Source of the DNA: Batrachochytrium dendrobatidis JAM81
Lineage: Eukaryota; Chytridiomycota; Chytridiomycetes; Rhizophydiales
Assembly: GCF_000203795.2 (NCBI RefSeq)
Contig: NW_006281110.1
Location: 459,854-523,853 of the forward strand
Direction: 5' to 3'
DNA: 64,000 bases
The position numbers and the translations under genes were made by a program. The notes beneath the pieces are model-generated. The model was not told the origin of the DNA, ran no database searches, and worked only from the letters and a program-made list of their open reading frames with translations. This document shows, in pieces, positions 20,311-33,649 of the stretch (position 1 is the first letter of the stretch; every line of letters starts with the position of its first letter).

Positions 20311-22626
20311 CTATTCCGTTGTGGACGCTCCCCATACTTTAACTGTCTTGTCTCCACACCCAGAAATAAGACAGCCTGCCCCAGTAGCAAGAGAGTGAAT
20401 GTAACCCTGAAAACAAAGTTTCAATGCAAAAAATCAGTTTTGCCAATGCGTTATTGAACAAATAAAAATGCATATGATAGAACCCAAGATCTCATAGGAA
20501 GCAAATGCAACATGATACCTTGTGGCCAGTTAAATCCGCCGTAGATCGAAATGATCGGATATCCCAACGCTTGATGGTGTGATCGTGACTGCCGCTAAAT
20601 AGTACGTTTGAAGTATATTTCAACTGCCACACCTCCCAACGATGACCCGTCATTTGTCCTGCGCGCAAATAGCTATTCAAATCATAGGCAGTGATATTTG
20701 CATCAAGTGTAGATGCAAACAGCATACCAGAACCAAATGTAACGTCCAATGCATCACTTGGTAGATGAGAAATATGTCCTGTGGTTTGGCAAGTGTTCAA
20801 ATCCCAGATCTAAAGCAAATAAATAAAACCATATATTTTACAAAGGTAATTTTGACTTGAGGATATTGTTTTGTCAGTCAAGATACCTTGATGGATTTAT
20901 CGCTTGAAACACTAGCAAGTTGGTCATGAGGCAGCAAGCATATTGCATTCACGCCTGCTTCATGGCCAACAAGAGTTCCTGTGCACTCTAGAGTGTGGCG
21001 ATTCCATAGTCGAATAGTCTTGTCCGAGGATGCAGACACCAAAAACTCTCCGTACATAACCAAGGAATATACTTTTCCATGGTCAGCCTGAATCAAACCG
21101 GCCAAAACTAGCTTGCCATTATCCTGAATATTCCACGCCTATAATATATTTTCAGCCCATTTTGTTGTAGGGATGAGTCAAAAAAGTGGTAGAACTCTAC
21201 CAATAGATTCGACTCGTCATCACATTATTCTAGTCTCAAATACCTTTATAAATCCATCAGTACCAGAACTGTATATTTGTTTTCTTGAAGGATCCACTGC
21301 CAAAGACCAAACTGAAAGACTATGTCCATCCACCGAATCTAGAAGCTCTCCTGATTTCATTATATATGACTACAATAAATAATTAGTCTAAATTACCTGA
21401 AAATCCAACAGCTGAAAATATCAATTAGTCTGCCTACCCTAATCTTCCCATCATACGCCCCGACATACAGTTTATCTCCAGCATATGCAACAGAAGTCAC
21501 GCCTGATCTACCGCTAGAAATTGTATTCTTACACAAAATATCGCCATTTGGCCATGGATCCTAATAAAAACAGTTAAATCGGAATAAAGACTAGGTTTGA
21601 ATTACCAGATATAAACAAGTATAAAATCATCACGTACAATGATATCAGGCATTTCATGTGTCCTATCAGATAAATAGTCAAGATGAACTCTTGTATTCTC
21701 ACTGGGCTTCTATTAAAATCGTTAGCAATCAAGCAGGTGTCGATTCATAAAACAAGCTCTCAAATCTAGAGTATGTCTAGAAAGCACTTACAATCGTAAC
21801 AGAATTTGTCTTGACACTTTGAGCTAATGGATTTGCTAAAAGAAGACTATTGATTTGAGCAGACTGTGCATGCACTAGAGATTCCAAATCCGATATACGT
21901 TTCTCGACGGCAAGAATAAATGGGTTCAATCTTTGGTAAGGGCATGATTGCTGATGAAGATCAACACTTGTTGCAGATCCTACCAGATAGCATTGAAATG
22001 GTTTAACAACTGCCAATCAAATCATCCCTCCATATATTGTAACACACCTTTAAACTCGCATCCGTGTATGTAACTAGAGCATTTTTGTGGTGAATAGTTG
22101 CAATGCTTTAAATGAGATGCATAAGAGTCCATACGCAGATGTTCCATGCATCCATCGTCGAAATATGCACAAAAAACCAAGAGCTCTCCAACAAGACCTG
22201 AAAGGGCAAGATTTGGATGAAGATCTGCCAAAATGATTTTTAAAGCATTGTCAGTTGGATTGACTGTAACACATTGCCAGCTTGGCAAATCAATGGAACG
22301 AATTTGGTCAACTAGTTATGAATCAAAAAGTAGGTAACCTCGCTGTGATAAACGCCCGCGACAGAGAGGGCATTGCTGCTCCAGCTCAAGACTTTGATTG
22401 ATACAGTTCAAGCAAAAAGAATGGTGGCATCCATTGGTAATCACAGGATCCAAATAAACATCTTGGCAGCTGTAAACGATCAAGCATGACCAGTGATAGA
22501 ACACAAAGACAAGTTGTATGAATTAGAACTAATTGGCAGTGCACACTTTATACGAGTTCAAACATACATTGGACAGAGCAGCGATGCAGATGGAGACTGT
22601 ACAAATTTATACTGAAAACCGTCCAT
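20311..22626 (-). CDS. TRAF7-like protein: RING, TRAF-type zinc finger, coiled coil, WD40 repeats
   Basis: Probable E3 ubiquitin ligase. Exons: 22626-22568, 22469-22354 (or to 22339), 22311-22048, 22009-21792, 21709-21638, 21560-21438, 21369-21244, 21138-20887, 20809-20519, 20406-20311; about 538 residues. The RING (CPICQDVYLD ... CHHSFC ... CPLC) spans residues 18-56 and is rejoined across intron 1. A TRAF-type zinc finger region (Cys/His-rich, ending HQQSCPY) lies near 110-165, a short coiled coil (LAVEKRISDLESLVHAQ) follows, and about seven WD40 repeats fill the C-terminal half (for example SASSDKTIRLWN, SGSHDHTIKRWD). This is the domain order of animal TRAF7. Two introns are tiny: 22010-22047 (38 nt) and 22312-22353 (42 nt, or 27 nt with the other donor). 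It is convergent with DHH1, 137 bp away. Confidence 0.85.
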
Positions 22627-22854
22627 AGGAAATATAATCGACACTATATATCCTGAAGGAGCAATCCAATGGACTAATTATCAGTCTGCAATATTGGTTG
22701 GCAGATTTCAAGCGAACAATTTCTTGTTCAAAATTTGGCCTCAAATATTCATACTATTGATATTGATCCGATTATTCTTTTGTGCAATACAAGAGCTCTG
22801 CCAGCAGTGCTTTGAGAAAGCTTGACAGTACTATCTTGAATATAGTTTTTTCTT

Positions 22855-23291
22855 ATGCCCAAAGTCGTTAGTCGTGGAGTAGTTAGCGAGTATGACCCTG
22901 ACAATGACAAGGACGGTCTCAATGTATATTACTGCTCATTCTGTGGTGAGTACGTTCTTATATTAGATACTCTCATTGAAAAGGTTCCACAGAGGAAAAC
23001 AGATAAAGCCTATATTCTGGATGAGGATCAGCGGGTTGTGCGGTTCCACACTGTTCCAGGAAACACCATATTGATTCAGAGGTATGTCCAAGTGCGTTGT
23101 AACTAGACTACATTCATACTGGAACTGACTTGCTGCATCATCATTGTCTATCCAACGTTAGGTCTACTGCTTTTGAACGACAACAACGCCAAAATTGTCC
23201 TGGCTGTGGACTGACTGTTTGCTATACTCCCAACGATAGCTCTAAATACGTATATGTGCTAGATGGAGCATTGACCCTTCAGCGTAAATAG
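22855..23291 (+). CDS. STEEP1: STEEP1-domain (CXorf56/UPF0428 family) protein
   Basis: Two exons, 22855-23081 and 23162-23291, give 118 residues. The N-terminus MPKVVSRGVV and the block LNVYYCSFCGEYVLILD are the family signature; a second Cys pair (CPGCGL) in exon 2 probably completes a metal site. In animals STEEP1 helps STING leave the endoplasmic reticulum; the role in fungi is unknown. The protein stops at the end of the conserved domain and lacks the charged C-terminal helix of the roughly 220-residue animal protein. Its start lies 228 bp from the divergent TRAF7-like gene, so the two probably share a promoter. Confidence 0.85.
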
Positions 23292-23309
23292 CAGGCAAAT
23301 GATAAGATA

Positions 23310-23700
23310 TATCGATTATGCCAGTCACTGTCCATTTTATTTTTTACAGCCATATCCACGTAAAGTACTAAACAGGTGCCAAAATACATAATAAACTGCC
23401 AATCTCATGAAATGATGAGCCTCAATTCATTGAACAGCAATTCCCTCTAAACTTTTTAATTGACTGGTCTCCTGGAAATTGTACAACGCATGACTACCAA
23501 GAGAAAAGAGATCATTTCAAAACTAGTGGTTACGAGTATCATGATGGACGTACTATTGAGGAATTGAAAATATCTACTCAAGCCAATCTCTAATAGAAAA
23601 ACGCAACAAATATTCAACCATTATTTATTTTGAAGAAATCATCGTTGCAAGATAAATATAAGTGTTCCATTTTACGTGAATACAGCTGTAAAAAAGCTTC
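23310..23700. repeat. dispersed non-coding repeat, copy A
   Basis: This stretch aligns by eye in the same orientation with 56460-56925. Matching blocks include the run around 23375-23420 (ACTAAACAGG, then AATAAACTGCCAATCT) against 56495-56545. A second block around 23600-23690 (TATTCAACCATT, then CCATTTTACGTGAATA) matches 56846-56920. No coding frame fills it. It lies between the 3' ends of the STEEP1-domain gene and RVB1. Confidence 0.6.
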
Positions 23701-23719
23701 ACAAAATTCAAATCTCATT

Positions 23720-26073
<2,354 letters not shown>

Positions 26074-26460
26074 GATTATAATTTTCTTGGTTCGAATTCA
26101 ATATTCAGTCGGGACTTGAATGTCATCTCAAGCAATCACGTGGATAGATTGGACTCGACATTGATGAAGACTGCGACTGGTTTGTGCAAGAGCCCAAGGA
26201 CACGTTTGTATTAGAACAGTCTGCTCATATAGTGAGTCTCGTATTTTCAGTCAAAACCCAGTCAAATCAAAAATCACCAAATATAATCGCAGGTATTTGG
26301 ATGAGTGCACTTTTCTTGCGAGGTATTAGAGATGGCGGAAGTGCACGTACACTTGACATTGGGCTTTAAAGTACAAACGCATTATTTATTAGCTGATTTC
26401 TGTTCAGTCACGCTTCAACTGAATAACAAGTGTATCAATCCAAACTTGGGATTCGTATAT
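26074..26460. promoter_or_regulatory. shared divergent promoter region, RVB1 / DAW1
   Basis: 387 bp between the start codons of two genes that both serve flagellar dynein assembly or transport. An open frame continues upstream of the DAW1 ATG to 26305, but it does not resemble the family N-terminus. No repeat or RNA gene was seen. Confidence 0.5.
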
Positions 26461-28539
26461 ATGACAGATACAATCTCGGCACTCACAACAGAGCCCGCAG
26501 CAACAAAATTAAAGCGGCTACTTTTACGGTATTATCCACCAGGTATTCTCCTTGAATATAAACAGGCAGATGTACTTAAACTTCGAGCTATTAATTTGCT
26601 CGACTTTCATCCACAGTAAGCAGTCATTGGTGTAACAGTTTAATCTGTTGAATTGGAGATAAGTTAACAAGTCAACCAAACTGCTATTTTCTTGACAGAA
26701 GCGACATTGACAAAGTAACGCAGGATATTATTGCATCTGAAAAAATGATTCCGTCTTCAAAAGCAGCCCAAGTGTATGAGCTTTTATCAAGTAAGCTCCT
26801 CGAGTTTTGTCAATTGGGATATTCGGCCAAATTATTGACAGATACACAACACCCTGCTGCAACTGATTTGTACAGGAGTGCGTGACAAGCATTCTGTGGC
26901 TCGTCTGCCTAAATACGAACTGGTAAAAACCTTACGGACGCATTTGATGCCTCTAACAAACTGCGTATTCACCAAATCAGGCGATCGATTTATCACTGGA
27001 AGCTATGATAGGTTGTGTAAAGTTTGGGACACGGAAACTGGCCTCGAGTTGCAGAGTTTAGAGGGCCACAAGAATGTGGTGTACGCACTTTCATTTAATC
27101 ATCCTTTTAGGTAGGTGATCTTGTTGATTCACATGGCCACCATTTGAATACCTTGTATTGCTAACGAATTGCACGATTCAGTGACAAAATTGCAACTGGC
27201 TCATTTGATAAAACGGCAAAGGTGCGCAACGAGTCACCTTTGAGATTGCTCAGAATCTTGCAACCAAACTATTGAAGCTCTCCTATTAATATCCATCACT
27301 CTCCAGAAATGGAGATCCTATTGTAATTTCTAGTATATATTGAAGCAGTAGTATTTTATTGATATAACTTTTCACATCCATCAACTTCATTAGATCTGGG
27401 ACTCATATTCAGGAAAATGTCTGCACACTCTTGGTGGGCATTCGGAAGAAGTAGTGTGCTTGACTTTTAATCCAAATAGTACGCTACTGGCCACTGGTAG
27501 CATGGATAGTCTTGGAATTCTTTGGGATGTTCGATCGGGGAATGAAATCAGACGATTCAAGGTTGAGTTTGCAAAACAAATATGTTTGATGAACTCTTGC
27601 ATTTTATTACACACTTGATGATTTCTAATTACATTACCTTCAAAAGGGACATTCAGGAGAGATAGTAAGCATTTCATTTAATCAAGAAGGAAGTTTGGCG
27701 TTGACAGGATCTTTTGATTCTACTTTAAACATATGGGATATGCGAAGCAATTCGTATGTTATTGAATACACCTATATATTTCATTGTTTTTGTAAAAAAG
27801 GCTTACTGATTCCTTTTACGTGTCTTGTATACTGATACTCTTGTGGAATTTAGCCCTGCAATGACACTTATTGGGCATCGTGCAGAGATCTGCAACGCGC
27901 AATTCAACTTTGCTGGATCGAACATATTAAGCGGCTCAATCGATAGCACAGCGAGAATTTGGGATATAACTTCTGGAAAATGCTTGCATACGATAATGTA
28001 CTTGACTTTTTAGGGCTAATGTTGTAATTAAACACTGTACATGTATTGATAAACAATTGTTTTTGTTATAAGTGGGCACACTGATGAAATTCTAGATGTA
28101 GCATACAACCTTACGGGGAGTCAAATTGCAACCGCATCAACTGATGGAACTTCACGGCTATACAATAGCAATTGTATTTTGGAATGCAAAGTACTTAAAG
28201 GCCACACGGGTGAAATTTCAAAAGTAGGTTACATCTTTAATGTTTATTACAGTTTATGGATAATTCCAGCCAAGTTTTGAACAATGGAAAAGTATATGTA
28301 ACTAATCAAAGCGATACGCCTAGGTTGTATTTAATTCTATGGGGTCTGTTCTCATGACATCTGGTAGCGACGGGACTGCCAGACTTTGGGATACATCGTC
28401 TGGTGAATGCATACAAAAGCTGGGAAATCACAGCGATGAGATATTTAGTAGTGCGTTTAGCTACGAAGGCGATCGTATTGCTACAGGCTCCAAAGATAAT
28501 ACAATCAATCTTTGGAAGGCGAATTATTCAAGCATGTAA
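26461..28539 (+). CDS. DAW1: dynein assembly factor with WD repeats 1 (DAW1/WDR69/ODA16)
   Basis: Adaptor that loads outer-arm dynein onto intraflagellar transport. Nine exons: 26461-26615, 26699-26790, 26876-27110, 27182-27221, 27394-27561, 27647-27753, 27854-27997, 28073-28223, 28324-28539; 435 residues (the animal protein has about 415). The N-terminus has the DAW1 signature [18 protein letters not shown]. Eight WD40 repeats follow, for example [39 protein letters not shown] and [12 protein letters not shown]. The ATG at 26461 was chosen because the family signature begins about 20 residues after it. The last 16 bases of the coding sequence overlap the end of the gene on the other strand. 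Confidence 0.95.
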
Positions 28540-29837
28540 TCTCGAAGGTCTTCTGAACTTAAATGATTTGCCCATTCAAATAATACACCAAAGTCGTCCT
28601 CGATATCTTTGTCTTTTTCAGCTACTATAGACTTTTGTGCAGGTCCCATACTTGCAGATACGTTGTTGATTAAATTACCCGTTACAGCACCTGGTCTTGC
28701 AATAGCTGCTCTTGATATTGATTTTAGACCATTTTTACCTGTAATACTTTGTCTTGCTTGAATTCGTCGATCATAATGCAAAGACTGTCGTGCAAAATCT
28801 GCAAGATATTTAATTACAATTTGTTGTCAAACAATTTCAACCATAATAACTAGAAAATCTTACTTGTGTCTATCAACTCTCTCCATCCATTATTTCTACC
28901 CCCGTTATGCGGAAGGTGGTCATCAAAGGAGTTCATAAGCTGCGGATTTATATTGAGATTAGCATCAATTCAACTTTTAGCCAATCATCATTTATAAACA
29001 AATCAAAGGTGGAATGATTTCAAATGGTGTTTGTAGCAAACCTGAACAAACTCCATTCTATCAGTGACTTCGTAATAGCGTCCAATAGGGTGGATGCCCA
29101 GCTGTTCATCAATCATTAATCGTTTTTGATAAGCGCGCTGACCCATTACTACACACGCATCTGTTGCTGCCTAGTAGATTGAATCGACCAAAGCATGTTG
29201 ATAAGTGATCTAAAAACACACTTGATTCATTTTTAAATATTTACCTGAGTACCAGGGGATATTAATTTATATCCACTCATATACTGGACTCCCATTCCCT
29301 TTGTAAATATTTTGTACATGATTTTAGGTGGAAACGAGATTCCACCAAATCTAATTATATCAGAAAATATGATAAACAACTCGATGTATTAAAAGAAAAC
29401 ATCGAGTATGAAACTAAACAAATTGATTCATTCACCTGGGCAACATACCGAAATCTAACCCTTGGGTGAAAAACACTGTCGTTTAGCAGCTTTCCTTCAG
29501 CCGGAGATAATCTTTTTAATATATCTACAGACATTGAGCGCTCCTATTTCAATTTTTACAGATTAGAATACAGCATATTTCATGCAAAACAGACACTGAC
29601 AGACAAACATACTGCAGTATAAATATCACTTTTCATGACTTTAAATATTTTGCGTTGAACATAGGATTTCCAAGCTCTTTGTATAGTAGCTGCAGAAATA
29701 GAGAGTAGCTTACTACCATACATATTTTTAGATTCAGAATCAGGAGTTGCATGTTTAAGCTTTTGAGCGCCATTTGCCACAGTCCAATCTTGGTTATCAA
29801 AACCAAAAGAATTCATATTATGTTTATTTGTATTCAT
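28524..29837 (-). CDS. IQ-motif protein, C11orf65-like
   Basis: Exons 29837-29613, 29543-29449, 29350-29245, 29170-29042, 28939-28864, 28798-28524 give 301 residues (human C11orf65 has 313). An IQ motif ([15 protein letters not shown]) lies near residues 50-65, followed by the family block [19 protein letters not shown] rejoined across an intron, and [10 protein letters not shown] further on. The animal protein has been linked to mitochondrial fission control; no function can be inferred here beyond probable calmodulin binding. The frame stays open upstream of the chosen ATG to about 29990 without another ATG, so the start may lie in an unseen upstream exon. The 3' end overlaps DAW1 by 16 bp, tail to tail. 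Confidence 0.8.
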
Positions 29838-31900
29838 GCAGAAATCATGGATCTGATTAGCTTTTAGAAATACGCTTGGTTTGGAAGTCTGGTAAAATCG
29901 GTCATCATTGAATAGTGAATATTCATTACTATCACGTGATTTAATGTTAGATTGTTGAACACTCGAGCACTGAGAATGATGAATCGCAATCTAGCCAAAG
30001 CTAGTCTAGTCTAAAAAGTATATCAGATACAAATGAAACATTAATATGCATTTCTATATCAGTAATATTTGATTACATTAGAATTTTGCAAGTATTTTCC
30101 AGCCGAGTGTATATTTTATTCAAAATCAGCAATCATTGATACTTTTGCGAATCACAAACAAAACTGCGATTTAAAATGGATACGTAGAAACACCATTGAT
30201 ACACTGATTTTCTTGATAGCTTGATATTTATTGAATTTAGTCGCTATAATATAACTCTCGTAGTAAATTTTGACAATTGGGGTAACAGCTGTTGTATCAT
30301 TCTATCAGAAACAATAATTGCGATAACAAGGACAAAGAATTGGAGTAGCTGGTAAAAAATATCATCAATTGAGTTGGAAATACTAAAAATGACAATCAAA
30401 TACTATCGTCAACAATATCGATAGATAATGCATGTGATTTCTTGAAAAAGATCATTGAACCACTTTTAACGAACCATGAAACAGTAATCTAATACTTTTG
30501 ACTAGCTTCTTTTGTCCAAGTATCAATTGATCAGGTAACTAAGGTGAGTTTCAATATCTTTGATGTTTTGATCAACCTTAATTCAGTCTCATCTACATCA
30601 TCATTGGATATACGATCCCATCTTGAGCGCAATACATATACTTTTTGGTTTGATAATCATTCTTTGTCCAACATATACCTAATCTGATTGTATTTAGACC
30701 GACTGTTCACGTAATCGAGTTGTTGGGTCTGCTGTTTAGTGTCAAATTGGCAATGTTTAAATATTTACCATTGATTTGTTCAATTGGTTGTTCATTTCTA
30801 ATGTAAGTATTTGCTAGTTTAACCAGAGCTCTTGGGTTTCATTTTTCCATGTAAAGTGTTGATTAGCAGAATTTTTGACAATAGTTTCAATTGAGATAGT
30901 TTATGCTTGGACTACGGGTGAATGATGATATAACTAACATTTGGCTATACCATTATAAAATAAATTTACAGAGTTAGTAAAATGGCATCCAAACCAAACC
31001 TGCCTTGCACAGATACAATGTAAAGTTTCTTGTATTTTGCCAATCAAATGGCTTCTACTGTGAAATGGTATGTTGATTCAACGGAATAACTACTTTTAAT
31101 AATTTTGTAAGAAATATCTTGATAATCATAAATGATAATTTTAAACAATTTAACAAAAAATTGAATATTTAAAACCTATAGCTAGCAACAATGGGATGAA
31201 AACAGGAGAAAAAGTATATTTTTGGTTATATAGAAAACTCCACTTTGATCATGTTTGGAACCATTCAGATAGTATCAAGCAGACTGCTGTTGCAGCATTT
31301 TAAAAACAAGTTTTGGTTTGTAAAATTGCACAATCAAGTTAATGTATAGACTATATAGGTGGACCGCCAAAACTCTCGCGTCAAAACAAAGCCAACACCA
31401 AGATCAGTAAGCATCCGCCGTCGCACCAAGTGAGTGACGTTGTCCTATATAAATGATGAGATATCATTGTTCAAGCCTCAACAAATACTAGCATTTTGAA
31501 GCATATTTTGACTATTTTCCAAATTATTCAAGAAAAGCTTTTCCCGAAATGACAAAACTTTAGGTAAAGTTCCGAATCAACGACTGTACTCAAGTGTCTA
31601 CTGAAGAACGTTGATTTTAAAGTGGTTTGCAAAAAGTTCTTTGCACTCTTGCAATTATGCGCTTGTTTTCAACTCTCTTTCCACTACTGGTAGTGGAGAC
31701 TCGCTTCTTCTAGATCTTAAACTCACTGATATCCCTTTTTAGCCTGGCTATTCCAAAAATTAATGTCTTTGAATTTTATACAAAAGCAAGCAGATATTTG
31801 ACATTTTTCATAGAAATAGTTATCAAGTGCCTGATTTTATCATTGCTTGTGAATATCATACGACTCTGGTGAATGAAACAAAGAAAGATTGAACGGAAAC
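29838..31900. other. gene-free stretch upstream of the C11orf65-like gene
   Basis: About 2 kb of AT-rich DNA without a frame longer than about 60 codons that resembles a protein. A slightly less AT-rich patch near 31360-31440 reads as an Arg/Lys-rich peptide in one frame, which is too little to call. The first 200 bp are presumably the promoter of the gene at 29837. Confidence 0.5.
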
Positions 31901-31922
31901 TGCGACTAAACCATCTGCCATC

Positions 31923-32207
31923 GTGTTCATAGACATTCTTCACTTGGTTGCCATCGTGGCTGCAATCACAAACAGGGAAACTCTTGCAATGATTGGGGAA
32001 TGTGTTTCCATCCATCATCACAAAAAGCACGCTGGAATGAAAGATTCTCGTGTTTATGGCATTTATTCTACGAGCTCCTTCTGGAAGTTTGTTTTCATTG
32101 ATAAGAATGAAACACCGTCTAGCTTACAAAAGTATTACTTGAATGCTAAAAACTATGTTAAAGAGTGTCCTTATTTACCGTCTTGTCTACCATGTAAAGA
32201 AATCTGA
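31923..32207 (+). pseudogene. open-frame remnant, family not identified
   Basis: A 94-codon frame with protein-like wording (AGMKDSRVYGIYSTSSFWKF, then a basic tail) and no partner exons with good splice sites. The block SRVYGIYSTSSFWKFVFID recalls the core of nuclease-like domains seen in Crinkler-type and similar proteins, but this is an impression only. Another short coherent frame follows at 32599-32841. Both look like pieces of a broken gene. Confidence 0.35.
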
Positions 32208-33189
32208 CATCAATCATTGGCATTTTCTGCGTCTTCAGCATCTATCAATCAATAGAGGTAAAACTTTCAATAATGTATTGGTCTAGTCGAAAAAGCTGAT
32301 TTAATGTTTACTTGATAAACAGTCCAGTTAAAAGGACAATTGTAATGCTAGTTTACTACAAATGTCTGCACAGCTTAGTCTAAATTAAAAGAGTTTTTGC
32401 TCTTAACTATACATATTTAAAAGGCGTAGATTGATCAACAGGGGTTTACTTGATATATTTACTAGGACAGGCAGTTCACTGCTTTTTATTGGAGTCTACA
32501 CTTATCGCCATTAATCCAGAAACACTATTGATCTCTACTCCTTATGCAGTCAGTTCTCATGGATGCCAATACTAGAATCAAAGTATTAACCAGACGAATT
32601 GCTATCTATAAGTCGAAGCTACCTAGCAAGAATCGTAGATGGACCAATGCCAAAGTATTTACAAATCAGACAATTGATTGGACAAGATTTGGTTGCTTTC
32701 CAATTCAAAAATCATTCAGAAATTATGCTTTACAAGCGTTCAAGTAAAGCCATGAAATGTAACATTTATAAATTAACTAGTATTAGTTCCTCGACGACCA
32801 TCCGGTGTTTATTCTATCTTGCCTTGAACTACGAATCGTAATGAATGTACTCGCTGGAGATGGATGGATAGCGATGAAAAGGTTCGCCTGCATTAGATTA
32901 TACGTCGTCTTTATCCTGGGAAGGAGTTTTGCTTCCATATTGGGAAACTCAAAATGTACCAAACAAATCTCCATCTAACTTTCATTATTTCAAAGATACC
33001 CAAAATGGAGCTGAAGTTGAGTGTAAAATAACCATTCCTACAAGGTTAAGCAATTCAAACATTATTTTAATTCTTTTTGCCAAGTTTCTTGTATTTTAAT
33101 TTTTAGAGTGCCAAAACAGTGACGTTTCTATTTAATTACTGCAATTATCAAATAATAGAATATGTGGTAGATGTATAAATGAGTGGGAT

Positions 33190-33400
33190 CGATGAAATAA
33201 TAATCATCCAACACACAATTCAGATGGGTCTAAAGTGCATAGTGTGCCTAGAATTGGTGTATTCTTTATTTTATCAATGCAATAGTAGACTGCACTTTGC
33301 CTGTTTTGTTATGCTAAATTACGATCAGATGCTTGTCCATTTTGTAGACAGCATGCTTTTCAAAAGCAAGTTATTGGAATTAAAAGAATACCTAACAGAA
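33190..33400 (+). pseudogene. broken RING-finger fragment
   Basis: One frame reads CIVCLE ... YQCNSRLHFAC (the first two Cys pairs and the His of a C3HC4 RING). The last pair, CPFCRQ, occurs at about 33332-33350 in a different frame, so a frameshift splits the domain. Downstream (33500-33550) a frame contains a Cys/His-poor relic that could be a TRAF-type finger. There is no intact start or gene. Confidence 0.5.
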
Positions 33401-33649
33401 TGCTATTGAAAGCACTATCTGATGGAATCTGATCAATCACACTGATACTTGTATCTATGCTTTATCAAACCACTTTTTTGCGAGATTGTAGTGAAAGCAC
33501 AAGGTTTCAAGAGCCATACAACTACCCAATGCAAACAATTGGAATGGACTGAAAAAACCAAAAACTCGCTTGAATTACTGTCGCACTTGAGATGGCAATG
33601 TAATAGATTCAAACTAATCAATACACATCAACTATCACTAGTTTTGTAG

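Noticed and set aside
21397..21411. Possible 15-nt exon in the TRAF7-like gene
   Set aside because: It would insert five residues into the middle of a WD40 strand; direct splicing from 21438 to 21369 gives a normal repeat.
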